Shown: positions 1 to 5,404 of the stretch, piece by piece | Layout: each line of letters opens with the position of its first letter | Numbering within the stretch: the first letter of the stretch is position 1 | Assembly (NCBI GenBank): GCA_036645575.1 | Contig: JAVXNW010000118.1 | Location: forward strand, 1-6,839 | DNA length: 6,839 nucleotides | Direction of reading: 5' to 3' | Source: JAVXNW01 sp036645575 | Lineage (GTDB): Bacteria; Bacillota; Clostridia; Christensenellales; Aristaeellaceae | Translations under genes and position numbers: made by a program | Notes under the pieces: generated by a model | Database searches by the model: none | Seen by the model: only the letters and a program-made list of their open reading frames with translations | Told to the model about the DNA's origin: nothing

Positions 1-76
1 TGCGCCCGCAGGCGCGCTGGCATCCAAGGACCTTCCTTGGCGGGGTCCAGGGGCAGCGCCCCGGCCGCCGGAGGCC
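1..76. repeat. Chain of GC-rich hairpins, possible intergenic repeat element cut by the window edge
   Basis: Four short inverted repeats lie almost back to back. They are GCGCC/GGCGC (2-6 with 11-15), CCAAGGA/TCCTTGG (24-30 with 34-40, 3-base loop), GGGGC/GCCCC (50-54 with 58-62) and GGCC/GGCC (63-66 with 73-76). None is followed by a T-run on either strand, so they are not standard intrinsic terminators, although they lie downstream of the methyltransferase gene. The GGGGTCCAGGGG core at 42-53 resembles GC-rich palindromic intergenic repeats I recall from gut Clostridia. That resemblance is from memory and has not been tested here. The element may continue left of position 1. Confidence 0.5.
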
Positions 77-95
77 GTTCTCATTATTATCTTCC

Positions 96-144
96 CGCCT
101 CCTGGTTCCCCTCGCCTCCCCGCCTCCCCGCCTCCTCGCCTCCC
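96..144. repeat. Tandem 8-bp repeat (CGCCTCCY), G-rich on the minus strand
   Basis: Four contiguous copies of CGCCTCCC or CGCCTCCT occupy 113-144. A fifth copy at 96-103 is separated by a 9-base interruption. Read on the minus strand this is GGAGGCG repeated, starting a few bases after the stop codon of the methyltransferase gene, so it would form part of that transcript's 3' untranslated region. It contains several GGAGG Shine-Dalgarno-like cores and several G-runs. No coding function is visible. Confidence 0.75.
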
Positions 145-149
145 CCTCG

Positions 150-1154
150 CTATGCCCGCGCTACGGCGAGGTCGCGGACGATGGCTTGTTCGACCCAGTG
201 CGCGAGGTTTTCGTAGGGGCCGCCGGTCATGACGGTGAACCCGGACTCGTCCAGCAATGCGCGCACGCGCTGTGCGGGCAGGGTATAGGTATTAAAGGAG
301 AGGCAGATTGCGCCGCCAGGCTTAAGCGCGCGGCGAATGTCGGGCAGCACCCGTGCGAGCAGCGCCTCGAAAGGCTCCTCGCTACCGGTGCCGTGCTGAA
401 CGCCGTAGGGCAGGTCGCACACGGCCAGATGAAAGCGCGCGGCGCCGAGCGCGCGTGTGGCGAGCTGCGCGTCCTGGGTCAGGAAGGACAGCGTGCGCGT
501 ATCGCCCGCGCGAAAGCGGGCGACGTCGGGCGCAAAGGCGACGCTCTGCATCCGCGCGGATTTCTTGCCGGGCAGCGTGAGCGACACCTCGCGAATGTCA
601 TGCTTGAGCTTGTGATATTCGAGGTACTTGCGGAAGAACTTCCAGCCCTCCTGCACTTCCCGGCCGTCGGCGTCCACGCCGCACGCGTCGTAACCGCGGT
701 TGATCGCCTCAAACAGCGTGGTGCCGCGCCCGCACATCGGGTCGAGCAGCGCAAGGTGCCCGTCGAATTTGTCGCCAAAGTCGCTCGCGGCCAGCGCGAA
801 GTTGATCATCAGCCGCGTAAACGCCTCGTTGGTCTTGCCCTTGTATTTGAGAATACCGGACAGGTCTTCGTTTAAATAGGGCGCGACGCGCGCGATGAGC
901 GGCGTCAGCGTGCCCCCATTGATGGCGCACAGCAGGTACGCCGAGGCGTGTCGCGAGAGCACCGCGAGCTGGCGCGCGTCGAGCTCGGGCGCGTCAAAGC
1001 ACAGAAAATCCGCACCCGTGATGCTCACGTAGCGGGGCTCGCTCTGGATACCCGCGATGTCCAGCAGCAAATTTAATTCATTTTGGGACAACTGCCGCAC
1101 CGCCGTCTGATAGCGGCTGTTGGCGTGCGGCCATAACAAGAGACCATATTGCAC
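150..1154 (-). CDS. TRM11-family SAM-dependent RNA methyltransferase
   Basis: A 334-residue protein whose C-terminal half is a Rossmann-type methyltransferase. The SAM-binding motif I is DPMCGRGT at residues 138-145, an acidic strand-2 end follows in CGVDADG (158-164), and the catalytic motif IV is DLPYG at 247-251. In this family such a D-x-P-Y motif is typical of N2-guanine or related base methylation in RNA (Trm11/UPF0020 group). The N-terminal part (about 1-100) is divergent, with an YGLLLWPHANSRY opening that I associate with clostridial members; I see no clear THUMP signature. The exact target, tRNA or rRNA, is inferred only at family level. The start codon is GTG at 1154-1152, preceded by AGGAG at 1168-1164 with a 9-base spacer, which supports this start. 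The gene is co-oriented with the translation genes to its right but is separated from rpsU by about 300 bases and a terminator, so it is probably transcribed on its own. I could not identify a convincing promoter. Confidence 0.85.
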   Translation of the reverse strand: MQYGLLLWPHANSRYQTAVRQLSQNELNLLLDIAGIQSEPRYVSITGADFLCFDAPELDARQLAVLSRHASAYLLCAINGGTLTPLIARVAPYLNEDLSGILKYKGKTNEAFTRLMINFALAASDFGDKFDGHLALLDPMCGRGTTLFEAINRGYDACGVDADGREVQEGWKFFRKYLEYHKLKHDIREVSLTLPGKKSARMQSVAFAPDVARFRAGDTRTLSFLTQDAQLATRALGAARFHLAVCDLPYGVQHGTGSEEPFEALLARVLPDIRRALKPGGAICLSFNTYTLPAQRVRALLDESGFTVMTGGPYENLAHWVEQAIVRDLAVARA

Positions 1155-1416
1155 GTTACTATACTCCTAGCGTCCGCAAAAGCGCCGGAACACCCGGGCA
1201 TAACGGGCACAGACCCCCGCGCCATGCGGCGCGCGGCACAATTCATTGATTTTGGTGAACCGCAAAAAACAAATGCGCTTTCGCGTCTTGGCAGGGTCTA
1301 TGCCGATTGCGCGCCCAATGACTCGGCTGCGTCACGGCACAGTTTATGCGCGAAAAATGAGCGATATACATGAGCTGGCGCGTTATCGGTCGGTAATTGT
1401 TTGTAAAAGATGGAAG
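1155..1416. other. Intergenic region between the methyltransferase gene and rpsU
   Basis: With the terminator and rpsU trailer this is about 300 bases without a gene. Short open frames exist on both strands, but none has a convincing start, codon pattern or family resemblance. It should contain the promoter of the leftward methyltransferase gene, yet I see no good -35/-10 pair. Two structures are visible: a CGCGCC/GGCGCG hairpin at 1218-1233 and a possible three-way junction at 1298-1342. Confidence 0.6.
1298..1342. other. Possible three-way-junction RNA fold
   Basis: The outer arms TGCCG (1301-1305) and CGGCA (1335-1339) are complementary, and the pairing continues past one mismatch to C1298-T1299 with A1341-G1342. 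Inside are two abutting hairpins, ATTG/CAAT (1306-1309 with 1316-1319) and GAC/GTC (1320-1322 with 1331-1333). Only one base (A1334) is left between helices. The inner stems are short and the region is GC-rich, so chance pairing is quite possible. The strand is unknown, because the fold is complementary on both. Confidence 0.25.
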
Positions 1417-1447
1417 AGGCTCCTTCCCAGACATAGGAAAGGAGCCT
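1417..1447 (-). terminator. Intrinsic terminator after rpsU
   Basis: A perfect 9-bp stem, AGGCTCCTT (1417-1425) with AAGGAGCCT (1439-1447), lies 11 bases past the rpsU stop on the minus strand. The inner bases CC/GG can pair further. On the minus strand the stem is followed by CTTCCATCTTTTAC, a broken but T-rich tract. On the plus strand no T-run follows, so it acts, if at all, for leftward transcripts. Confidence 0.75.
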
Positions 1448-1458
1448 GTGTTGCAGGA

Positions 1459-1632
1459 TTAATATTTGCGCTTGCGGGCGGCTTCGGCCTTCTTCTTACG
1501 CTTTACGCTGGGTTTCTCGTAATGCTCTCTTTTTCTGGCTTCGGCAAGAATGCCCGAACGGGCGGTCATGCGCTTAAACCTTCTCAGCGCGCTCTCGAGG
1601 GACTCATTGTCCCGGATATGTACCTCTGACAT
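1459..1632 (-). CDS. rpsU: Small ribosomal subunit protein bS21
   Basis: A 57-residue, strongly basic protein. It opens with MSEVHIRDNESLESALRRFK, continues with the conserved RMTARSGILAEARKREHYEKP core, and ends in a lysine/arginine-rich tail, RKRKY. This matches the length and pattern of firmicute S21, which binds the 30S platform near the 3' end of 16S rRNA and helps initiation. The ATG at 1632-1630 is preceded by AGGGGAGGG (1649-1641) with an 8-base spacer, a strong ribosome binding site. The gene has its own promoter (1700-1729) and a terminator directly after it. It can therefore be made as a short single-gene transcript as well as by readthrough from the upstream HIT gene. In many Clostridia yqeY follows rpsU; it does not here. 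Confidence 0.97.
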   Translation of the reverse strand: MSEVHIRDNESLESALRRFKRMTARSGILAEARKREHYEKPSVKRKKKAEAARKRKY

Positions 1633-1672
1633 CGTGTTTTCCCTCCCCTCGCGATTGCTGGCATGGCAGCCA

Positions 1673-1694
1673 TTGTAGCATGGGGTCGCTACAA
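1673..1694 (-). promoter_or_regulatory. Hairpin at the predicted 5' end of the rpsU transcript
   Basis: A perfect 7-bp inverted repeat, TTGTAGC (1673-1679) and GCTACAA (1688-1694), encloses an 8-base loop. It starts 6 bases after the -10 hexamer of the rpsU promoter, so the transcript would begin at or within the stem. It could stabilise the mRNA, serve as an operator, or be part of an autoregulatory leader. The sequence does not decide which. Confidence 0.45.
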
Positions 1695-1699
1695 AGTCT

Positions 1700-1729
1700 A
1701 TTATACCGCATTAGCCTGTCATCCGTCAA
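1700..1729 (-). promoter_or_regulatory. Sigma-A type promoter for rpsU
   Basis: On the minus strand, TTGACG (1729-1724) and a perfect TATAAT (1705-1700) are separated by 18 bases. The predicted start lies near 1693, giving a leader of about 60 bases before the rpsU ATG. It sits in a locally AT-richer stretch between the HIT gene and rpsU, as expected of a real promoter in a GC-rich genome. Confidence 0.8.
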
Positions 1730-1811
1730 CTGCGCAACTTTCTTTTAACTTGATTTGGGGGGTCATCCATGCCGGCGGAGCCGTGTTTTCACGGATTTCC
1801 CGCAAAAAGCC

Positions 1812-2153
1812 CTACGACATGCGCTCTGACAGCTGTTTTCCGCCCAGCAGGTGCAGGTGAAAATGATCCACCGACTGCGCGCCGTCGCGGCCACAGTTGG
1901 TCACCACCCGGAATCCGCTCTGCGCCAGCCCCGCTTGCTTGGCCAATTGCGCCGCGGTGGCAAACAAGATGCCCAGCAGCCCATCCTCGCGCTCCTCGCA
2001 CTCGAGGATGTTGCGCATGTGCGCCTTGGGCACAATCAGGATGTGCACCGGCGCTTGCGGGTGAATGTCGCGAAAGGCAAAGACGTGCTCGTCCTCGTAC
2101 ACCTTCTCGCTTGGGATTTCGCCGCGCGCGATTTGGCAAAATAAGCAATCCAT
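1812..2153 (-). CDS. hinT: HIT-family (histidine triad) nucleotide-binding hydrolase
   Basis: A 113-residue cytoplasmic protein of the HINT branch. The signature HxHxHxx triad is HFHLHLL at residues 97-103, followed by GGK, and the nucleotide-binding region around FRDIHPQAPVHILIVPK (27-43) is intact. An N-terminal C-x2-C pair (Cys3, Cys6) matches the zinc-site cysteines known in many bacterial HIT proteins. Family members hydrolyse AMP-linked phosphoramidates or acyl-adenylates such as aminoacyl-AMP; the physiological substrate here is unknown. The C-terminus is slightly unusual: after GGKQ the common WPPG-like ending is replaced by LSERMS, followed by a TAG stop. The start ATG is 6 bases after the mtaB stop, and its AGGAGG (2170-2165) lies within the mtaB end, which indicates tight operon coupling. 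The symbol is by family only. Confidence 0.93.
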   Translation of the reverse strand: MDCLFCQIARGEIPSEKVYEDEHVFAFRDIHPQAPVHILIVPKAHMRNILECEEREDGLLGILFATAAQLAKQAGLAQSGFRVVTNCGRDGAQSVDHFHLHLLGGKQLSERMS

Positions 2154-2159
2154 GGGTGA

Positions 2160-3452
2160 TTACGCCTCCTCATGTTGAACCGGAACGCCCAAGAGCACAT
2201 TGCCCGCACAGCCGGTGATCCGGACGTCGGCCTCTTCGCCGGGCCGCGCATGGGCGCGCACCCGCACATATCCGCGCGAATAGCCCTCCGCCATATCATC
2301 CGCCAGCGCGGTCTCAAACAGTACCCGCTGAACGCTTCCTGTCAGTCTTTCGACGAACTGCGCTTCCAATTGGTTCCCAATTTCGATCAGTCGCGCCGCG
2401 CGCAGTTGCTTGACCGACTCCGGCACCTGACCGGGCATTCGGTCCGCCACAGTGCCGCTGCGCCGCGAGTACGGGAACACATGAATGCGCGCAAACCCGA
2501 TCTCCCGGACAAAGCGCTCGGTCTCGAGCGCCTCCTCGTCTGTCTCGCCGGGAAAGCCGGTCAGCACGTCGGTCGTGATCGCGCAGTCCGCAAACGCCGC
2601 CTTGAGCAGCGCCGCCGCGTTCCGGTACTCGCCCGGCGTATAGCGCCGCCGCATCCGCGAAAGGACGCCCGCACTGCCCGACTGCATCGACAGGTGAAAC
2701 TGCGGGCACACCTTGTCAAGCTGCTTCACGCGCGCGATCCAGTCCTGCGTAACGATCACCGGCTCGAGCGAGCCCAAGCGGATCCGGCTGACGCCCGGCA
2801 CCTGTTGCACCTGCGCAATCGCGTCGCTCAGCGTGCAGCCCAGCTCCCGCCCATAGCTCAGCAGGTGAATGCCGGTCAGCACGATCTCGCGCTTGCCCGC
2901 GTCCGCCAGCCGCGCAGCCTCGCGCCCAACCATCTCAAGGGGCATCGACCGCACCGGCCCGCGCACGTACGGGATCACGCAGTAGGCGCAGTACCGGTCG
3001 CACCCCTCCTGAATCTTCATGATCGCGCGCGTCTTGCCCTCGTGCCGCTCGACCGACAGGCACTCAAACGCCCATTCCCCGCCCTGCTCGACCGCGCACA
3101 GCACCGCGTTTGACGAAAGCGCGCGCGCCAGCAGCTCGACCACCTGCGATCGGTGCTTGACCCCCAAAACGAGCTTCACGCCCGGCAGCATCACGCGCGC
3201 CGCGTCGCGCTGCGCAAGGCACCCGCACACGATGAGCGCCGCGTCCGGATGCTCGCGGTGCGTGCGCCGAATCAGCTTGAGCGACTTCTGGTCGCCGGTC
3301 CCGGTCACGGTGCAGGTGTTGATCAAGTACACGTCCGCATCCGCGTGAAAGTCCACCGACTGATAGCCGGCACGCTCGAATTGCTCCAGCATCGCCTGCG
3401 TGTCGTATTGATTCACCTTGCAGCCCAGCGTGTGACAGGCGATCGTCTTCAT
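2160..3452 (-). CDS. mtaB: tRNA (N6-L-threonylcarbamoyladenosine(37)) methylthiotransferase MtaB
   Basis: A 430-residue radical-SAM methylthiotransferase that converts t6A37 to ms2t6A37 in ANN-decoding tRNAs. The N-terminal MTTase domain has three cluster-binding cysteines, Cys11 (HTLGCKVNQYDT), Cys47 (NTCTVT) and Cys78 (VCGCLAQ). The radical-SAM cluster motif is C151-x3-C155-x2-C158 (GCDRYCAYC), followed by IPYVRGP. A TRAM-like RNA-binding region fills the last 60 or so residues. The HTLGCKVNQ opening separates MtaB from MiaB and RimO. The reading frame runs open further upstream, but the true start is the ATG at 3452-3450: homologues begin MK-x-HTLGCKVN, a GGGGGG ribosome binding site (3465-3460) sits 7 bases before it, and this ATG overlaps the rsmE stop as ATGA. 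The overlap suggests translational coupling. All catalytic cysteines are present. Confidence 0.96.
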   Translation of the reverse strand: MKTIACHTLGCKVNQYDTQAMLEQFERAGYQSVDFHADADVYLINTCTVTGTGDQKSLKLIRRTHREHPDAALIVCGCLAQRDAARVMLPGVKLVLGVKHRSQVVELLARALSSNAVLCAVEQGGEWAFECLSVERHEGKTRAIMKIQEGCDRYCAYCVIPYVRGPVRSMPLEMVGREAARLADAGKREIVLTGIHLLSYGRELGCTLSDAIAQVQQVPGVSRIRLGSLEPVIVTQDWIARVKQLDKVCPQFHLSMQSGSAGVLSRMRRRYTPGEYRNAAALLKAAFADCAITTDVLTGFPGETDEEALETERFVREIGFARIHVFPYSRRSGTVADRMPGQVPESVKQLRAARLIEIGNQLEAQFVERLTGSVQRVLFETALADDMAEGYSRGYVRVRAHARPGEEADVRITGCAGNVLLGVPVQHEEA

Positions 3453-4186
3453 CCCATATCCCCCCACAACAGCTGCGCGAGCGCCGAGGCCGCCAGCGCC
3501 GCGGTCTCCGTGCGCAATATGCGCGGGCCCAGCGTGACCGCGTGCGCGCCCGCCGCGATCGCCTGCGCCGCTTCCTCCGGCGCAATGCCGCCCTCCGGGC
3601 CGATCAGGATCGCCATGTCGCGGGCGCTTGGGTATTGCGCGGCGATTTGCGCAAGCCCGCCCGCGCGCACGGCCTCCCACGGCATCACAAACAGCGCGTG
3701 CGCGCGCATTTGCTCAAGCGCCTCGTCCCAGCCCAGCACGCGCTCTACCTGCATGACCCGCGCGCGGCCGCACTGCTTGACCGCCTCAAGCGCGATCCGG
3801 CGCAGGCGCTCGCATTTTTTCTCGCCCTCGCGCGCGTCCAGCTTCACAACCGAGCGCGCCATGCGCACCGGCGCCAGCGCGCACACGCCAAGCTCGGTCA
3901 GCTTTTGCGCGAGCGTCTCCAGCTTGTCCGCCTTGGGCAGGCCCTGATAGACGGTCACGCGCAGCGGACTTTCGCACGCGGGCAGTGCGCCCGTGATGCG
4001 CGCAACGACGCCCTCGGGCGCGGCCTGCTCGATCGCGGCCTGCCACAGGCACCCCGCGCCGTCCGACAGGCACACGTGTTCGCCCGCTTCCACGCGCAGC
4101 ACCTTGAGCGCGTGGTGCGCCTCCGCCGCGTCCAGCGCCACGCACGCGCCCACGCGCGCGCCGGGCGCAATCATAAATCGATTCAT
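3449..4186 (-). CDS. rsmE: 16S rRNA (uracil(1498)-N(3))-methyltransferase RsmE
   Basis: A 245-residue SPOUT-class enzyme that methylates U1498 of 16S rRNA in the 30S subunit using SAM. The N-terminal PUA-like RNA-binding domain begins MNRFMI and carries HHALKVLR at 24-31. The SPOUT domain contains YQGLPKADKLE (80-90), the SAM-knot motifs LIGPEGGI (194-201) and LGPRILRTETA (219-229), all diagnostic of the family. Length is typical. The ATG at 4186-4184 follows GGAGG (4197-4193) with a 6-base spacer, 24 bases after the prmA stop. Its TGA stop overlaps the start of mtaB in ATGA. Co-expression with prmA fits a shared role in ribosome modification. Confidence 0.97.
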   Translation of the reverse strand: MNRFMIAPGARVGACVALDAAEAHHALKVLRVEAGEHVCLSDGAGCLWQAAIEQAAPEGVVARITGALPACESPLRVTVYQGLPKADKLETLAQKLTELGVCALAPVRMARSVVKLDAREGEKKCERLRRIALEAVKQCGRARVMQVERVLGWDEALEQMRAHALFVMPWEAVRAGGLAQIAAQYPSARDMAILIGPEGGIAPEEAAQAIAAGAHAVTLGPRILRTETAALAASALAQLLWGDMG

Positions 4187-4210
4187 GGCTCTCCTCCCTT
4201 GGAAGCGGCG

Positions 4211-5158
4211 TTATTTATGCGCGCAGATCGCGCACCATTCGCCCTTTTCGCGAATATCCTTTTCGCGATAGCCCGCTTCGTCCAGCGCCGAAAGCACGCC
4301 CTGCTTTTTCGCGCGCGCTATGCCGGAGCAGATGAACAGCCCGCCATCCTTGATGTGCGCGCGCACCGGCTGCGCAAGCATCGCGACCACGTCCGCAATG
4401 ATGTTGGCGACCACCACGTCGGCTACCTCGTCCACCGCCTCGAGCAGGTCGCCCTGGCGCACGCGGATCACCGGCGCCTGATGGTTGATCAGCACGTTTT
4501 CGCCCGCGACGCGCACCGCCAAGGGATCGATGTCGATCGCCAGCACGTCGCGCGCCCCGCACAGCGCCGCCGCAATGGCGAGAATCCCCGTCCCGGTGCC
4601 CACGTCGATCACGCTGTCGCCCGGCTTTAAATACTGCTCGAGCAGCTCCACGCACAGCCCGGTCGTCTCATGGGTGCCGGTTCCAAAGGCCATGCCGGGG
4701 TCCATCTCGATGACGCGGTCGCCTTCGCGCCGTGGATAGTCGCACCAGGAGGGCTTGACCACCATGCGCGCGCCCAGCCGGAACGGCACAAAGCTTTTCT
4801 TCCAGTTTTCCGCCCAGTCCTCGTCGTCCACGTCGCCCGTGACCAACGCGAGCTTTCCCCAGTCGCGCTCGGGCGCGCGCCGCTTGAGTTCGTCCAGCCG
4901 CCCGCGCACGTCCGCCAGCACGTCCGGCGCGCAGAAGTCGCGCGGGTAGTACCCGGTCACCCGCACGTCCTCAGACATGTTCTTTAAGATGTTTTCGTCC
5001 AATATGTCCCATCTGCCCTCGACACGGCTGCTCGCGTAGTCGTGGACATCCTGCCTGTCCTCGATCATCGTGCCCGCCGAGCCCGCCTCGATCAGCTGCT
5101 CGCTCACGACCTCCGCGCCCTCCGTGGTCGTCAGCACGGTCAACTCAATCCAATTCAT
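4211..5158 (-). CDS. prmA: Ribosomal protein L11 methyltransferase PrmA
   Basis: A 315-residue enzyme that trimethylates amino groups of ribosomal protein uL11. The N-terminal substrate-recognition region starts MNWIELTV, as in firmicute homologues, which fixes the ATG at 5158-5156. A linker with DWAENWKK (114-121) precedes the catalytic domain. That domain has DPGMAFGTGTHETT (153-166), SAM motif I DVGTGTGILAI (185-195), the acidic AIDIDPLAV (207-215) and VVANIIA (249-255). All expected motifs are intact and the length is normal. The ribosome binding site is poor: only GCGGGG (5170-5165) precedes the start, unlike the strong sites of the downstream genes. It is the first gene of the leftward operon and has its own promoter (5203-5231). 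In many Clostridia prmA follows dnaJ; here it is next to a divergent transporter. Confidence 0.97.
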   Translation of the reverse strand: MNWIELTVLTTTEGAEVVSEQLIEAGSAGTMIEDRQDVHDYASSRVEGRWDILDENILKNMSEDVRVTGYYPRDFCAPDVLADVRGRLDELKRRAPERDWGKLALVTGDVDDEDWAENWKKSFVPFRLGARMVVKPSWCDYPRREGDRVIEMDPGMAFGTGTHETTGLCVELLEQYLKPGDSVIDVGTGTGILAIAAALCGARDVLAIDIDPLAVRVAGENVLINHQAPVIRVRQGDLLEAVDEVADVVVANIIADVVAMLAQPVRAHIKDGGLFICSGIARAKKQGVLSALDEAGYREKDIREKGEWCAICAHK

Positions 5159-5189
5159 ATGAAACGCCCCGCTTTCTTGACTCGTCCAT
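5145..5189 (-). CDS. Possible 14-codon upstream frame overlapping the prmA start
   Basis: An ATG at 5189-5187 opens a frame coding MDESRKRGVSYELD. It ends in a TGA at 5147-5145, 14 bases inside prmA and in a different frame. A GGGGG run (5201-5197) lies upstream, but it falls between the -10 box and the expected transcription start, so it may not be in the mRNA. The ATG would then sit only about 7 bases from the 5' end. The arrangement resembles a translationally coupled leader peptide that compensates for the weak prmA site. A chance frame is at least as likely. Confidence 0.2.
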   Translation of the reverse strand: MDESRKRGVSYELD

Positions 5190-5202
5190 CGCTTTTCCCC
5201 CT

Positions 5203-5231
5203 ATTATACAGAAAAACACGCCCGCGCGCAA
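5203..5231 (-). promoter_or_regulatory. Sigma-A type promoter for the prmA operon
   Basis: On the minus strand TTGCGC (5231-5226) and a perfect TATAAT (5208-5203) are spaced by 17 bases, with a T-run in the spacer (5216-5212). The predicted start is near 5196, about 38 bases before the prmA ATG. It drives prmA, rsmE, mtaB and the HIT gene, and probably reaches rpsU because no terminator is visible after the HIT gene. Confidence 0.8.
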
Positions 5232-5287
5232 CGCCTGATTGCCGTCAAGCGCAAGGGAAGCGCCCGGCGCCCAAAATTTCTTGAGGG

Positions 5288-5301
5288 GCTTTCCGGAAAG
5301 C
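5288..5301. promoter_or_regulatory. Perfect 14-bp palindrome, candidate operator
   Basis: GCTTTCCGGAAAGC is a perfect dyad with no spacer. It ends 2 bases before the -35 hexamer of the MATE promoter and about 57 bases upstream of the prmA -35. AAGCGC at its right edge (5298-5303) recurs at 5247-5252 and 5258-5263. The position suits a dimeric regulator of the transporter gene. No regulator gene lies in the window, so the protein is unknown. Confidence 0.45.
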
Positions 5302-5303
5302 GC

Positions 5304-5332
5304 TTGCGCCGTGGCGGGCGCTATGATATAAC
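5304..5332 (+). promoter_or_regulatory. Extended -10 promoter for the MATE gene
   Basis: TTGCGC (5304-5309) and TATAAC (5327-5332) are separated by 17 bases. A TG one base upstream of the -10 hexamer (5324-5325) makes it an extended -10 element. The expected start is near 5339, giving a leader of about 65 bases. The -35 hexamer is identical to that of the divergent prmA promoter. Confidence 0.65.
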
Positions 5333-5404
5333 CGTAGGGCGCGTCAAGTGGCGCGTTGTTTTTTGATTTAAGGGGCGCGAGCGGCGCGGAAGGCGTGGTG
5401 GGGC

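Noticed and set aside
186..875. Plus-strand open frame of 229 codons opposite the methyltransferase gene
   Set aside because: Shadow frame. The minus-strand frame has intact methyltransferase motifs and a good ribosome binding site.
1149..1373. Plus-strand 74-codon frame in the gap left of rpsU
   Set aside because: No ribosome binding site or family resemblance, and it starts inside the methyltransferase gene on the opposite strand.
1781..1794. CCGTG-TTTT-CACGG hairpin between the HIT gene and rpsU as a terminator
   Set aside because: The stem is only 5 bp and no T-run follows on the minus strand, so it is unlikely to stop transcription of the operon.
2172..3113. Plus-strand open frame of 313 codons opposite mtaB
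   Set aside because: Antisense shadow of mtaB with low-complexity Arg/Ala/Leu composition and no family signature.
3453..3680. N-terminal extension of about 76 codons on mtaB
   Set aside because: It lies wholly inside rsmE in another frame and is composed of Arg/Gly/Ala. Homologues begin at the internal ATG, which has its own ribosome binding site.
3542..4630. Long plus-strand open frame of 362 codons opposite rsmE and prmA
   Set aside because: It is the GC-rich antisense shadow of two unmistakable genes. The translation is arginine/histidine-rich with no recognisable domain.
5338..5365. Hairpin plus T-run in the MATE leader as an attenuator
   Set aside because: The stem is 6 bp including two G-T pairs. 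It would start at the very 5' end of the transcript, too early for a convincing attenuator.
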